Assembly: GCA_044359525.1 (NCBI GenBank)
Contig: JBIKLY010000093.1
Coordinates: 1-12,764, forward strand
Origin: CAJBIL01 sp044359525
GTDB taxonomy: Bacteria > Pseudomonadota > Gammaproteobacteria > Burkholderiales > Rhodocyclaceae
Reading direction: 5' to 3'
DNA: 12,764 nt
Part shown: piece by piece, positions 6,382-12,764 of the stretch
Layout: each line of letters opens with the position of its first letter
How positions within the stretch are numbered: position 1 is the stretch's first letter
Position numbers and translations under genes: made by a program
The notes under the pieces: model-generated
Told to the model about the DNA's origin: nothing
The model's database searches: none
What the model saw: the letters and a program-made list of their open reading frames with translations, nothing else

Positions 6382-9300
6382 TCAGTTCAATTCCAGCAGC
6401 AGATCCTTGGCGTTGATCGTTTCCCCCGAGCGCACATGCAGCGCATGCACCGTCGCGTCGCGTTCGGCGGTGAGCATGGTTTCCATTTTCATCGCTTCGA
6501 TCGAGAGCAGCGGGTCGCCTTTCTTCACTTTCTGGCCGGTTTTGATGGCGATGGTCACGACCATGCCGGGCATCGGTGCGCCGACGTGGTTGGCGTTGCC
6601 TTCCTCAGCTTTCGGCTTGCTGCGAACGGCGCCGAGGCCGGCTTTCGGCACGCGCACGGTGCGTGGCTGGCCGTTCAGTTCGAAGAAAACCTTGATCTTG
6701 CCTTCTTCGTCGACCGTGTCCGAGCGGCCGGTCTGGCGTACGACCAGCGTTTTGCCCTTGTCGATATCGACTGAGATTTCCTCACGGTCAAGCAGGCCGT
6801 AGAAGAAGGGCGAGGTCGGCAGCAGCGAGACGTCGCTGTACTCGCGGCGATGCTCGGCGTAATCCTTGAACACTTTCGGATACATCAGGTAGGAGGCGAG
6901 ATCGGTGTCGGTGATGTGGCGGCCGACGGCGTGTGCGGCTTCGGCGCGCTTGGCTTCGAGGTCGACGTCCGGCAGGTGGTCGCCGGCGCGGCCCTGCATT
7001 GGTTTTTCACCGCGCAGTACCTTGTGTTCCAGTGCTTTCGGGAAGCCATCGGGCGGGAAGCCGAGTTCGCCCTTGAACAGCGAGATGACCGATTCGGGGA
7101 AGGCGATTTCGCGTTCCGGGTTGCTGACGTCTGATGGCTTGAGGTCGTTGGCGACCATGAACAGCGCCATGTCGCCGACGACCTTGGACGTTGGCGTCAC
7201 CTTGACGATATCGCCAAAAAGCACGTTGACGTCGGCATAGGCCTTCGAGACTTCCGGCCAGCGGTGTTCGAGGCCCATGGCGCGGGCCTGCTCGCGCAGG
7301 TTGGTGTATTGGCCACCGGGCATTTCGTGGTTGTACACGTCCGAGGTGCCGGCGCGGATGTCGGCTTCGAAGGGCACGTAGCTGCGCCGCACGCCTTCCC
7401 AGTAGTGCGACATGGCCTGCATGGCGGCGAGGTCGACGCCGGGGTCGCGCTTCGATCCTTGCAGCGCAGCGGCGATCGAGCCGAGGTTGGGCTGCGAAGT
7501 GAGGCCGCTCATCGCGTCGAGCGCGCCGTCGACGGCGTCGCAGCCGGCATCAATGGCGGCGAGTACCGAAGCCGCCGAAATACCGCTGGTGTCGTGCGTG
7601 TGGAAGTGGATTGGCAGGCCGACCTCCTGCTTGAGGACGCGTACCAGCTCGTGCGCCGCGCGCGGCTTGCAGACGCCGGCCATGTCCTTGATGCCGAGGA
7701 TGTGCGCGCCGGCTTTTTCCAGTTGTTTGGCCAGGCCGACGTAGTACTTGAGGTCGTACTTGGAACGCTTTGCATCGAACAGGTCGCCGGTGTAGCACAG
7801 CGTGCCTTCGCACAGCGCGCCGCTTTCGATTACGGCGTCCATCGCGACGCGCATGTTGTCGACCCAGTTCAGCGAGTCGAAGACGCGGAAAACGTCGACG
7901 CCGTTCTGCGCTGCCTGCTGCACGAAATAGCGCACGACGTTGTCGGAGTAATTGGTGTAGCCGACCGCATTGGAAGCGCGCAGCAGCATCTGGAAGAGGA
8001 TGTTCGGCGTTGCTTCGCGCAGGCGGGCAAGGCGCTCCCACGGGTCTTCCTTGAGGAAGCGCAGCGCCACATCAAACGTCGCACCGCCCCAGCATTCCAT
8101 CGAGAAAAGCTGCGGCAGCATGCGGGCGTAATGCGGCGCGACTTCGATCATGTCGCGCGAGCGCATGCGCGTGGCGAACAGCGACTGGTGCGCATCGCGC
8201 ATCGTCGTGTCGGTGAGCAGCACCTGCGGCTGCGCCTTCATCCACTGCGAAAATTTGTCGGCGCCGAGTTCCTTGAGCAGATCGCGTGTGCCTTTGGGGA
8301 TCGGTGCGCCGAGGTCGCACAGCGGCTTGATCGGCTGCGCCAGCGGCAGCTTGGGCAGAACGCGGCCCTTCATTTCCGGGTTGCCGTTGATCGCTACTTC
8401 GCCGAGGAACTTGAGCAGGCGCGTCGCGCGGTCGCGGCGTTTCTGGAAGTGATACAGCTCAGGCGTCGTGTCGATGAAGCGCGTCGTGCATTCACCCGAG
8501 CGGAACAGCGGATGCGCAATGACGTTTTCGAGGAACTGCAGATTGGTCGACAGGCCACGCACGCGGAACTCACGCAAGGCCCTATCCATGCGGGCTGCAG
8601 CCTCGTCGGGCGTGTGCCCCCAGGCGGTGACCTTGACCAGCAGCGAGTCGTAATAGGGCGTGATGACCGCGCCGGCATAAGCCGTACCGGCGTCGAGGCG
8701 GATGCCGAAACCGGCTGCGCTGCGATAGACGGCGATCTTGCCGTAGTCGGGCGTAAAGTTGTTTTCCGGGTCTTCGGTGGTGACACGGCATTGCAGGGCG
8801 TGGCCACGCAGCGCGATGTCCTTTTGCAGCGGGATGAACGAATCTTCCTCGCCGACGCGCGCGCCTTCGGTGACGCGGATCTGCGCCTTGACGATGTCGA
8901 CGCCGGTGACCTGCTCGGTCACCGTGTGCTCGACCTGGATGCGCGGGTTGACCTCGATGAAGTAGTACTTGCCGGTGTCGACGTCATACAGGTATTCGAC
9001 GGTGCCGGCGTGGCTGTAGCCCGATTCACGCGCCAGTCGCAGGGCGGAAGCGCACAGTTCCTGGCGCGTCGTTTCGTCCATGTAAGGTGCCGGCGCACGT
9101 TCGACGACCTTCTGGTTACGCCGTTGCACCGAGCAGTCGCGCTCGAACAAGTGCACGAGGTTGCCGTGCGTATCGCCGAGCACCTGCACTTCGACGTGGC
9201 GCGCGCGGCGCACCAGCTTTTCGAGATAAACCTCGTCGTTGCCGAAAGCGGCCAGCGCCTCGCGCTTGGCGAGCTCCATCATCGGCGCCAGATCGGCTTC

Positions 9301-9828
9301 GGTTTCAATGACGCGCATGCCGCGTCCGCCACCGCCCCAACTGGCCTTGAGCATCAGCGGGTAGCCAACCTCCAGGGCCATCTTCTTCGCCCCGGCGATG
9401 TCGTCGGGCAGGGCGCCGGTCGCCGGCACCACCGGCACGCCGGCCTTGACCGCCACGGCGCGCGCCGCGACCTTGTTGCCGAGCGTGCGCATCACATCGC
9501 CCTTCGGGCCGATGAAGGCGATGCCGGCTTTGACGCAGGCGTCGGCGAAATCGGGATTCTCCGAGAGGAAACCATAGCCGGGGTGGATCGCGTCGACGTC
9601 GGCTTCCTTGGCGATGCGGATGATGTCGTCGATATCGAGGTAGGCCTGAATCGGCTTCTTGCCGGCACCGACCAGATAGGATTCGTCGGCCTTGAAGCGG
9701 TGCAGCGCGAAACGATCCTCGTTGGAGAAAATGGCGACTGTGCGGATGCCCATTTCGGACGCGGCACGCAGCACGCGGATGGCGATTTCGCTGCGGTTGG
9801 CAACCAGCAGGCTCTTGATTTTCTTCAT
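6382..9828 (-). CDS. pyc: Pyruvate carboxylase (EC 6.4.1.1), full-length single-chain
   Basis: An 1148-residue biotin enzyme that carboxylates pyruvate to oxaloacetate using ATP and bicarbonate, refilling the TCA cycle. Domains in order: biotin carboxylase (about 4-455) with the ATP-binding glycine loop GGGGRG (165-170) and EVNPRIQVEHTVTEQ (292-306); carboxyltransferase (about 535-805) with TTMRDAHQSL (541-550); and the C-terminal biotinyl domain (about 1080-1148) with EAMKME, the biotin-accepting lysine being Lys1114. By family alignment, Asp545, Lys714 (in GIKDMAG) and His743/His745 (HTH) match the metal centre with its carbamylated lysine. Length and motifs are complete, so the enzyme should be active. 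No clear Shine-Dalgarno site precedes the ATG at 9828, but the protein begins as expected for the family (KKIKSLLVANRSEIAIRVLR). It is divergent from the HD-GYP gene. Confidence 0.97.
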   Translation of the reverse strand: MKKIKSLLVANRSEIAIRVLRAASEMGIRTVAIFSNEDRFALHRFKADESYLVGAGKKPIQAYLDIDDIIRIAKEADVDAIHPGYGFLSENPDFADACVKAGIAFIGPKGDVMRTLGNKVAARAVAVKAGVPVVPATGALPDDIAGAKKMALEVGYPLMLKASWGGGGRGMRVIETEADLAPMMELAKREALAAFGNDEVYLEKLVRRARHVEVQVLGDTHGNLVHLFERDCSVQRRNQKVVERAPAPYMDETTRQELCASALRLARESGYSHAGTVEYLYDVDTGKYYFIEVNPRIQVEHTVTEQVTGVDIVKAQIRVTEGARVGEEDSFIPLQKDIALRGHALQCRVTTEDPENNFTPDYGKIAVYRSAAGFGIRLDAGTAYAGAVITPYYDSLLVKVTAWGHTPDEAAARMDRALREFRVRGLSTNLQFLENVIAHPLFRSGECTTRFIDTTPELYHFQKRRDRATRLLKFLGEVAINGNPEMKGRVLPKLPLAQPIKPLCDLGAPIPKGTRDLLKELGADKFSQWMKAQPQVLLTDTTMRDAHQSLFATRMRSRDMIEVAPHYARMLPQLFSMECWGGATFDVALRFLKEDPWERLARLREATPNILFQMLLRASNAVGYTNYSDNVVRYFVQQAAQNGVDVFRVFDSLNWVDNMRVAMDAVIESGALCEGTLCYTGDLFDAKRSKYDLKYYVGLAKQLEKAGAHILGIKDMAGVCKPRAAHELVRVLKQEVGLPIHFHTHDTSGISAASVLAAIDAGCDAVDGALDAMSGLTSQPNLGSIAAALQGSKRDPGVDLAAMQAMSHYWEGVRRSYVPFEADIRAGTSDVYNHEMPGGQYTNLREQARAMGLEHRWPEVSKAYADVNVLFGDIVKVTPTSKVVGDMALFMVANDLKPSDVSNPEREIAFPESVISLFKGELGFPPDGFPKALEHKVLRGEKPMQGRAGDHLPDVDLEAKRAEAAHAVGRHITDTDLASYLMYPKVFKDYAEHRREYSDVSLLPTSPFFYGLLDREEISVDIDKGKTLVVRQTGRSDTVDEEGKIKVFFELNGQPRTVRVPKAGLGAVRSKPKAEEGNANHVGAPMPGMVVTIAIKTGQKVKKGDPLLSIEAMKMETMLTAERDATVHALHVRSGETINAKDLLLELN

Positions 9829-10000
9829 AATGATGGGCGGGAGTAAGAAAAGTAGGGGGTTTCAGGCAAGGTTGTAAGGTTGCCAGACAACTTTGGAAAA
9901 GGCAACCGGCAAACGGCCCATAAAAGCTCAGTTTGACATCTCCGGGCGAACTTGTGGGGAACTCGTGCAGGTACATGCAGGTCGGACCGATATTGGCTTG

Positions 10001-10005
10001 AGGAG
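10001..10005 (+). promoter_or_regulatory. Ribosome binding site that fixes the HD-GYP start
   Basis: AGGAG at 10001-10005 stands 7 bases before the ATG at 10013, an ideal distance, but only one base before an in-frame ATG at 10007. It therefore favours 10013 over 10007 and over a far-upstream TTG at 9893. Confidence 0.7.
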
Positions 10006-10012
10006 CATGAAA

Positions 10013-10609
10013 ATGACGGCACAGGAGCGACTGCACCTCACTTTGAATCGCTACGCGAGGCCGCTCAATGTGGCACTTGGTGAGCGCGATTTTTATACTC
10101 AGTCGCATTGTGCACGCGTCGTGACGATCAGTGAGGGATTGGGACGGGAATGCGGGTTCGCCAACGAAGAAATCGAAATGCTGAAAATCTGTGCTTCATT
10201 TCACGATATCGGGAAAATCGGCATACCTGATTCTGTTTTGCTGAAACCCGGGCGCTTTGATGATACAGAGTGGAAAATCATGCAAGCTCACCCGGAGATC
10301 GGCGAGCGGATCATACGTGCGATAGGCGTCGAAGGGGCCGACGTTGTGGCCGATGCAGTACGGCACCATCACGAGCATTTTGACGGTGGCGGCTATCCAG
10401 ACCGGCTTTCCGGCGACGCTATTCCGATCTATGCGCGTGTGTTGTCGCTGGCCGACGGCTACGATGCCTTGCGCACCGTACGCACCTATCATCGGGAGCG
10501 TACGCACGCCGAGGTGATCGATATTCTGCGTGGCGAACAGGGTGGAAAATACGATCCCTGGCTGTTCGGCAAGTTTGTGCACATGCCGGCGCCCGAAAGC
10601 GTCAATTAG
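10013..10609 (+). CDS. Stand-alone HD-GYP domain protein, probable cyclic-di-GMP phosphodiesterase
   Basis: A 198-residue protein that is almost entirely one HD-GYP domain. It shows the DxxTxxHxxRV entry motif (Asp26, Thr29, His32, Arg35), the HD pair in FHDIGKIGIPD (His64, Asp65), a further metal-ligand histidine (His93), and HHEHFDGGGYPD (119-130) holding the name-giving GYP, followed by SLADGYDAL. All metal-binding positions look intact, so cyclic-di-GMP hydrolysis is likely; this would affect motility, biofilm or adhesion. There is no receiver, PAS or membrane segment, so any input must come from a partner or from expression. The gene looks less GC-rich than pyc. It is divergent from pyc (184-base gap), and its TAG overlaps the stop of the convergent hydroxy-acid dehydrogenase gene. 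A longer TTG-started form from 9893 would add 40 unconserved residues. Confidence 0.88.
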   Translation: MTAQERLHLTLNRYARPLNVALGERDFYTQSHCARVVTISEGLGRECGFANEEIEMLKICASFHDIGKIGIPDSVLLKPGRFDDTEWKIMQAHPEIGERIIRAIGVEGADVVADAVRHHHEHFDGGGYPDRLSGDAIPIYARVLSLADGYDALRTVRTYHRERTHAEVIDILRGEQGGKYDPWLFGKFVHMPAPESVN

Positions 10610-11739
10610 ACGATCAGGTGCCGCCCGATTTCGTCAACATTTCTGGCGCCGCACAGCGCCATGCTGGTGTCGAATTCCTTCCGGATGATTTCAAGCGCGC
10701 TGTTGACGCCGGCTTCGCCCATGGCGCCGAGGCCAAAGTTGAAGGCGCGGCCGATCATCGTGCCTTTGGCGCCCATGGCCAGTGCCTTGAGCAGATCCTG
10801 CCCGCTGCGGATGCCGCCATCCATCCACACTTCGATCTGATTGCCGACCGCATCAACAATCGGCGGCAAGGCCTTGATCGACGACATTGCGCCATCGAGC
10901 TGGCGGCCACCGTGGTTGCTGACGACGATGGCGTCGGCGCCGGTGTTGGCGGCGATTTTCGCATCTTCGACATCGAGGATGCCTTTGAGAATCAGTTTGC
11001 CGCCCCATTGTTTCCTGATCCAGGCGACATCGTCCCAGTTGAGCGTCGGGTCGAACTGGGTTGATGCCCATTTCGAGATCGAGATTATTCCCTCGGCCCC
11101 CTTGACGTGGCCGACGACGTTGCCGAAAACCTTGCGTTTGGCGCCAAGCATGCGCAGTCCCCAGGCCGGCTTCATGGCCATGTCGAGCAGGTTGCCGAGC
11201 ATGATTTTCGGCGGTACGGTCATGCCGTTTTTCAGGTCCTTGTGGCGCTGGCCGATGATCTGCAAGTCAAGCGTGAGAACCAGCGCCGAGCATTTTGCGG
11301 CTTTGGCGCGGGCGATCAGTCGCTTGATGAAGTCGCGGTCGCGCATCACGTAAAGCTGGAACCAGAATGGCTCCGGGCTGGCTTCGGCAACATCCTCGAT
11401 CGAATTGATGCTCATCGTCGATAGGGTGAAGGGCACGCCGAATTTCGCTGCTGCACGCGCTGAGAGAATTTCGCCATCGGCCCATTGCATGCCGGTCAGG
11501 CCGACTGGGGCGAGGGCGACCGGCATGGTCACCGGCTGACCGATCATCGTCGAAGCGGTACTGCGTTGCTCGACGTTGACGGCAACGCGCTGGCGCAATT
11601 TGATTGCCGCAAGGTCGTCGCTGTTGGCGCGGTAGGTGCTCTCGGTATAGCTGCCCGAGTCCACGTAGTCATAAAAGGCGCGCGGGGCGTTTTTCTTGTG
11701 CAGCTGGCGCAGGTCTTCGATGCAGGTGATGACGGTCAT
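10606..11739 (-). CDS. lldD: FMN-dependent alpha-hydroxy-acid dehydrogenase, probable L-lactate dehydrogenase (LldD family)
   Basis: A 377-residue TIM-barrel flavoenzyme that oxidises an L-2-hydroxy acid to the 2-keto acid, with L-lactate to pyruvate the likeliest reaction, passing electrons to quinone or cytochrome at the membrane. Expected residues are present: Tyr23 in AFYDYVDSGSYTE; the FMN segment APVGLTGMQWADGE (77-90); Gln128 and Tyr130 in FQLY; Asp158 and Arg165 in TLDLQIIGQRHKD; Lys252; and the active-site SNHGGRQLDG (274-283) with catalytic His276 and substrate-binding Arg279. DGGIRSG (307-313) holds the FMN phosphate. Length is normal. AAGGAA on the minus strand (11745-11750), 5 bases before the ATG, supports the start. 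Relatives include glycolate oxidase and mandelate dehydrogenase, so the exact substrate is not certain. It converges on the HD-GYP gene with overlapping stops, and a repeat element lies upstream. Confidence 0.85.
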   Translation of the reverse strand: MTVITCIEDLRQLHKKNAPRAFYDYVDSGSYTESTYRANSDDLAAIKLRQRVAVNVEQRSTASTMIGQPVTMPVALAPVGLTGMQWADGEILSARAAAKFGVPFTLSTMSINSIEDVAEASPEPFWFQLYVMRDRDFIKRLIARAKAAKCSALVLTLDLQIIGQRHKDLKNGMTVPPKIMLGNLLDMAMKPAWGLRMLGAKRKVFGNVVGHVKGAEGIISISKWASTQFDPTLNWDDVAWIRKQWGGKLILKGILDVEDAKIAANTGADAIVVSNHGGRQLDGAMSSIKALPPIVDAVGNQIEVWMDGGIRSGQDLLKALAMGAKGTMIGRAFNFGLGAMGEAGVNSALEIIRKEFDTSMALCGARNVDEIGRHLIV

Positions 11740-11759
11740 GACGATTCCTTTTTCAACCT

Positions 11760-11920
11760 AAAAAAACGCAGTTACAAACTCTTTCAACACAGAGAGCACA
11801 GAGCCACAGAGGGCACAGAGAAAAAACCTTAACTCACCCGCTGGGTGAATCATCGTTTCAAGCCAACTCGCTGTATTCTCTGTGGTTTTCTCCGTGTTCT
11901 CAGTGTTAAATGCGGTTTTC
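11760..11920. repeat. Dispersed inverted-repeat element, copy 2, with terminal inverted repeats and an internal hairpin
   Basis: The left arm holds four CACAGAG cores starting at 11788, 11797, 11805 and 11814 (spacing 9, 8, 9). The right arm holds the complement-type cores CTCTGTG (11878), CTCCGTG (11890) and CTCAGTG (11899). The outer ends are themselves inverted: the left end has AAAAACGCAGTTA (11762-11774), and the right end read on the other strand has AAAACCGCATTTA. The left end matches that of the copy at 4993 (A-tract, GCAGTTA). Between the arms is a perfect hairpin, TCACCC-GCT-GGGTGA (11834-11848). The element fills nearly the whole gap between the permease stop (11925) and the lldD start (11739). 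T-runs follow the stem in both directions, so it may act as a two-way terminator; that role is inference. Confidence 0.8.
11834..11848. repeat. Perfect short hairpin inside repeat copy 2
   Basis: TCACCC and GGGTGA form a 6-bp stem around the 3-base loop GCT, in the central part of the repeat element. There is no T-run next to it, so it is not a standard intrinsic terminator by itself. Confidence 0.7.
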
Positions 11921-11924
11921 AGGT

Positions 11925-12764
11925 TCACAGATCCTTCAGCTTCGGTCGCGGTGGGCGTGCGGCGATGTAGGCGCCCAGCGAGACGAAGACGAGACCGCTC
12001 ATCAGCCAGCCGGTGAGCGGTTCGTCGAGCAGGGGCACGGCCAGTACACCGGCACTGACCGGTACCAGCGCAAGGAATGCAGCGGTTCGTTCCGGCCCGA
12101 GGCTGGCGACGGCACGCAGGAAGAAGATCATTGCCAGAATGGTTGCGCCGATGCCCTGAAACAGCCCTTGCATGATGATCATCGATAGTGGTGTCGCAGC
12201 CAGTTGCGAGGGTAGCCAGAGCGCGTAAATCGGCAGGTAGAGAATTGCCGAGCCGAGTGCGACGGCGCGCGTCAGCGTCCACGGCGAATAGCCCCAGCGT
12301 TTGGCGAGGACGCTGTAAAGCGCCCAGGCGATCGAAGAGAGCAGGAGTAGTGCGTCGCCGAGCAGCGTATCGTTTGACCAGTGCGTGAAGTAGGGCACGG
12401 CAGCGCAGAAAACACCAATGGCAATACAGGCCAGACCGAGGCTGCGGATGCGTGAGGGGCGCGTACCGGCGATCAGCCAGACGGCGGCGGTGATCAGGAA
12501 GGGTTGCATGCCCGATAAAAGGATGCCGCCGTGGGCGGCCGGTGCCAGTTTGAAACCGCTATAAACCAGTAGGCCGTAGATCAGACCGCCGGTCATGGCC
12601 AGTATCCAGAGCCGCCTGTCATGCCATTCGCCGTTGCGTAAAAAACTTGCGGACAGCGGCAGGAGAATCAGCGATGCCGTAATCAGGCGCAGTGCGAGTA
12701 TGTCGTATGGGGTGAGCGAGCTCTTGCCGCCAAGGCGCGAAATGAGGACGAAACTGGTCCAGAT
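11925..12764 (-). CDS. EamA/DMT-family membrane transporter, partial (N-terminus off window)
   Basis: The leftward frame is open from the right edge to a TGA at 11925-11927, giving 279 residues; an internal ATG at 12596 is not the start because the family-typical sequence continues upstream of it (IWTSFVLISRLGGKSSLTPY at the edge). Only a short N-terminal piece, probably 10-20 residues, is missing. The chain is strongly hydrophobic, with about ten membrane helices arranged as two EamA repeats (visible residues about 1-104 and 117-268). The second repeat ends with the family motif LDEPLTG (246-252). Members of the drug/metabolite transporter superfamily mostly export amino acids or other small metabolites; the substrate here cannot be told. 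The C-terminus is basic and soluble (RPPRPKLKDL). A repeat element starts 5 bases beyond the stop, separating it from lldD in the same direction. Confidence 0.9.
   Translation of the reverse strand: MWTSFVLISRLGGKSSLTPYDILALRLITASLILLPLSASFLRNGEWHDRRLWILAMTGGLIYGLLVYSGFKLAPAAHGGILLSGMQPFLITAAVWLIAGTRPSRIRSLGLACIAIGVFCAAVPYFTHWSNDTLLGDALLLLSSIAWALYSVLAKRWGYSPWTLTRAVALGSAILYLPIYALWLPSQLAATPLSMIIMQGLFQGIGATILAMIFFLRAVASLGPERTAAFLALVPVSAGVLAVPLLDEPLTGWLMSGLVFVSLGAYIAARPPRPKLKDL

Noticed and set aside
7264..9846. Very long open frame (860 codons) on the plus strand opposite pyruvate carboxylase
   Set aside because: It mirrors a certain gene with all catalytic motifs. The translation is rich in R, H, D, V and A with no recognisable domain, as expected for an antisense shadow of a GC-rich gene.
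9879..9906. GTTGCC...GGCAAC inverted repeat and AAGGTTG direct repeat upstream of pyc
   Set aside because: Arms are only 6 bp and 16 bases apart, with no T-run. This is possible by chance and not assignable to a regulator.
9933..9938. TTGACA as a -35 box for the HD-GYP gene
   Set aside because: The hexamer is perfect, but the sequence 16-18 bases further on is GC-rich with no -10-like hexamer.
9893..10012. N-terminal extension of the HD-GYP protein from a TTG
   Set aside because: The added 40 residues show no domain or signal, and an AGGAG site points to the ATG at 10013.

Overview
The window looks like a chromosomal segment of a GC-rich Proteobacterium. The gene set (full-length pyruvate carboxylase, an L-lactate dehydrogenase-type flavoenzyme, orphan Leu/Ile/Val-type binding protein, HD-GYP protein) and the overall codon style suggest a Betaproteobacterium, possibly Rhodocyclales. 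That placement is an impression from sequence, not a computed result. I see no rRNA, tRNA, CRISPR array or intact insertion sequence.

Left part (1-5035): the window opens inside a VapB/AbrB-type antitoxin gene read leftward. After a 229-base divergent regulatory region comes a tightly packed rightward operon: a TetR regulator, a HlyD-type membrane fusion protein, a FtsX/MacB-type ABC permease, its ATPase, and a membrane-anchored alpha/beta hydrolase. Three of the four junctions are 4-base start/stop overlaps and the fourth has only one base between stop and start. The three transporter parts make a tripartite exporter with the gene order of cyanobacterial DevBCA. The TetR gene is first and has a near-perfect 18-bp palindrome just upstream, so autoregulation is likely.

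Middle (5036-9828): after a convergent junction occupied by a repeat element come two leftward genes, an orphan periplasmic binding protein of the branched-chain amino acid type and a complete three-domain pyruvate carboxylase (1148 aa).

Right part (9829-12764): a small stand-alone HD-GYP c-di-GMP phosphodiesterase runs rightward, divergent from pyc. Its stop codon overlaps that of a leftward FMN-dependent alpha-hydroxy-acid (L-lactate type) dehydrogenase. A second repeat element separates this gene from a leftward EamA/DMT permease that runs off the right edge. Together the lactate-type dehydrogenase (to pyruvate) and pyruvate carboxylase (pyruvate to oxaloacetate) would let the cell grow on lactate and refill the TCA cycle.

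The most unusual signal is a pair of related non-coding elements (about 4993-5126 and 11760-11920). Each has inverted arms made of 7-bp CAC(G/A)GAG cores repeated mostly every 9 bp, and both share an A-tract plus GCAGTTA at the left edge. The first supplies the last dozen or so codons of the hydrolase. No stretch longer than 300 bases lacks a gene.
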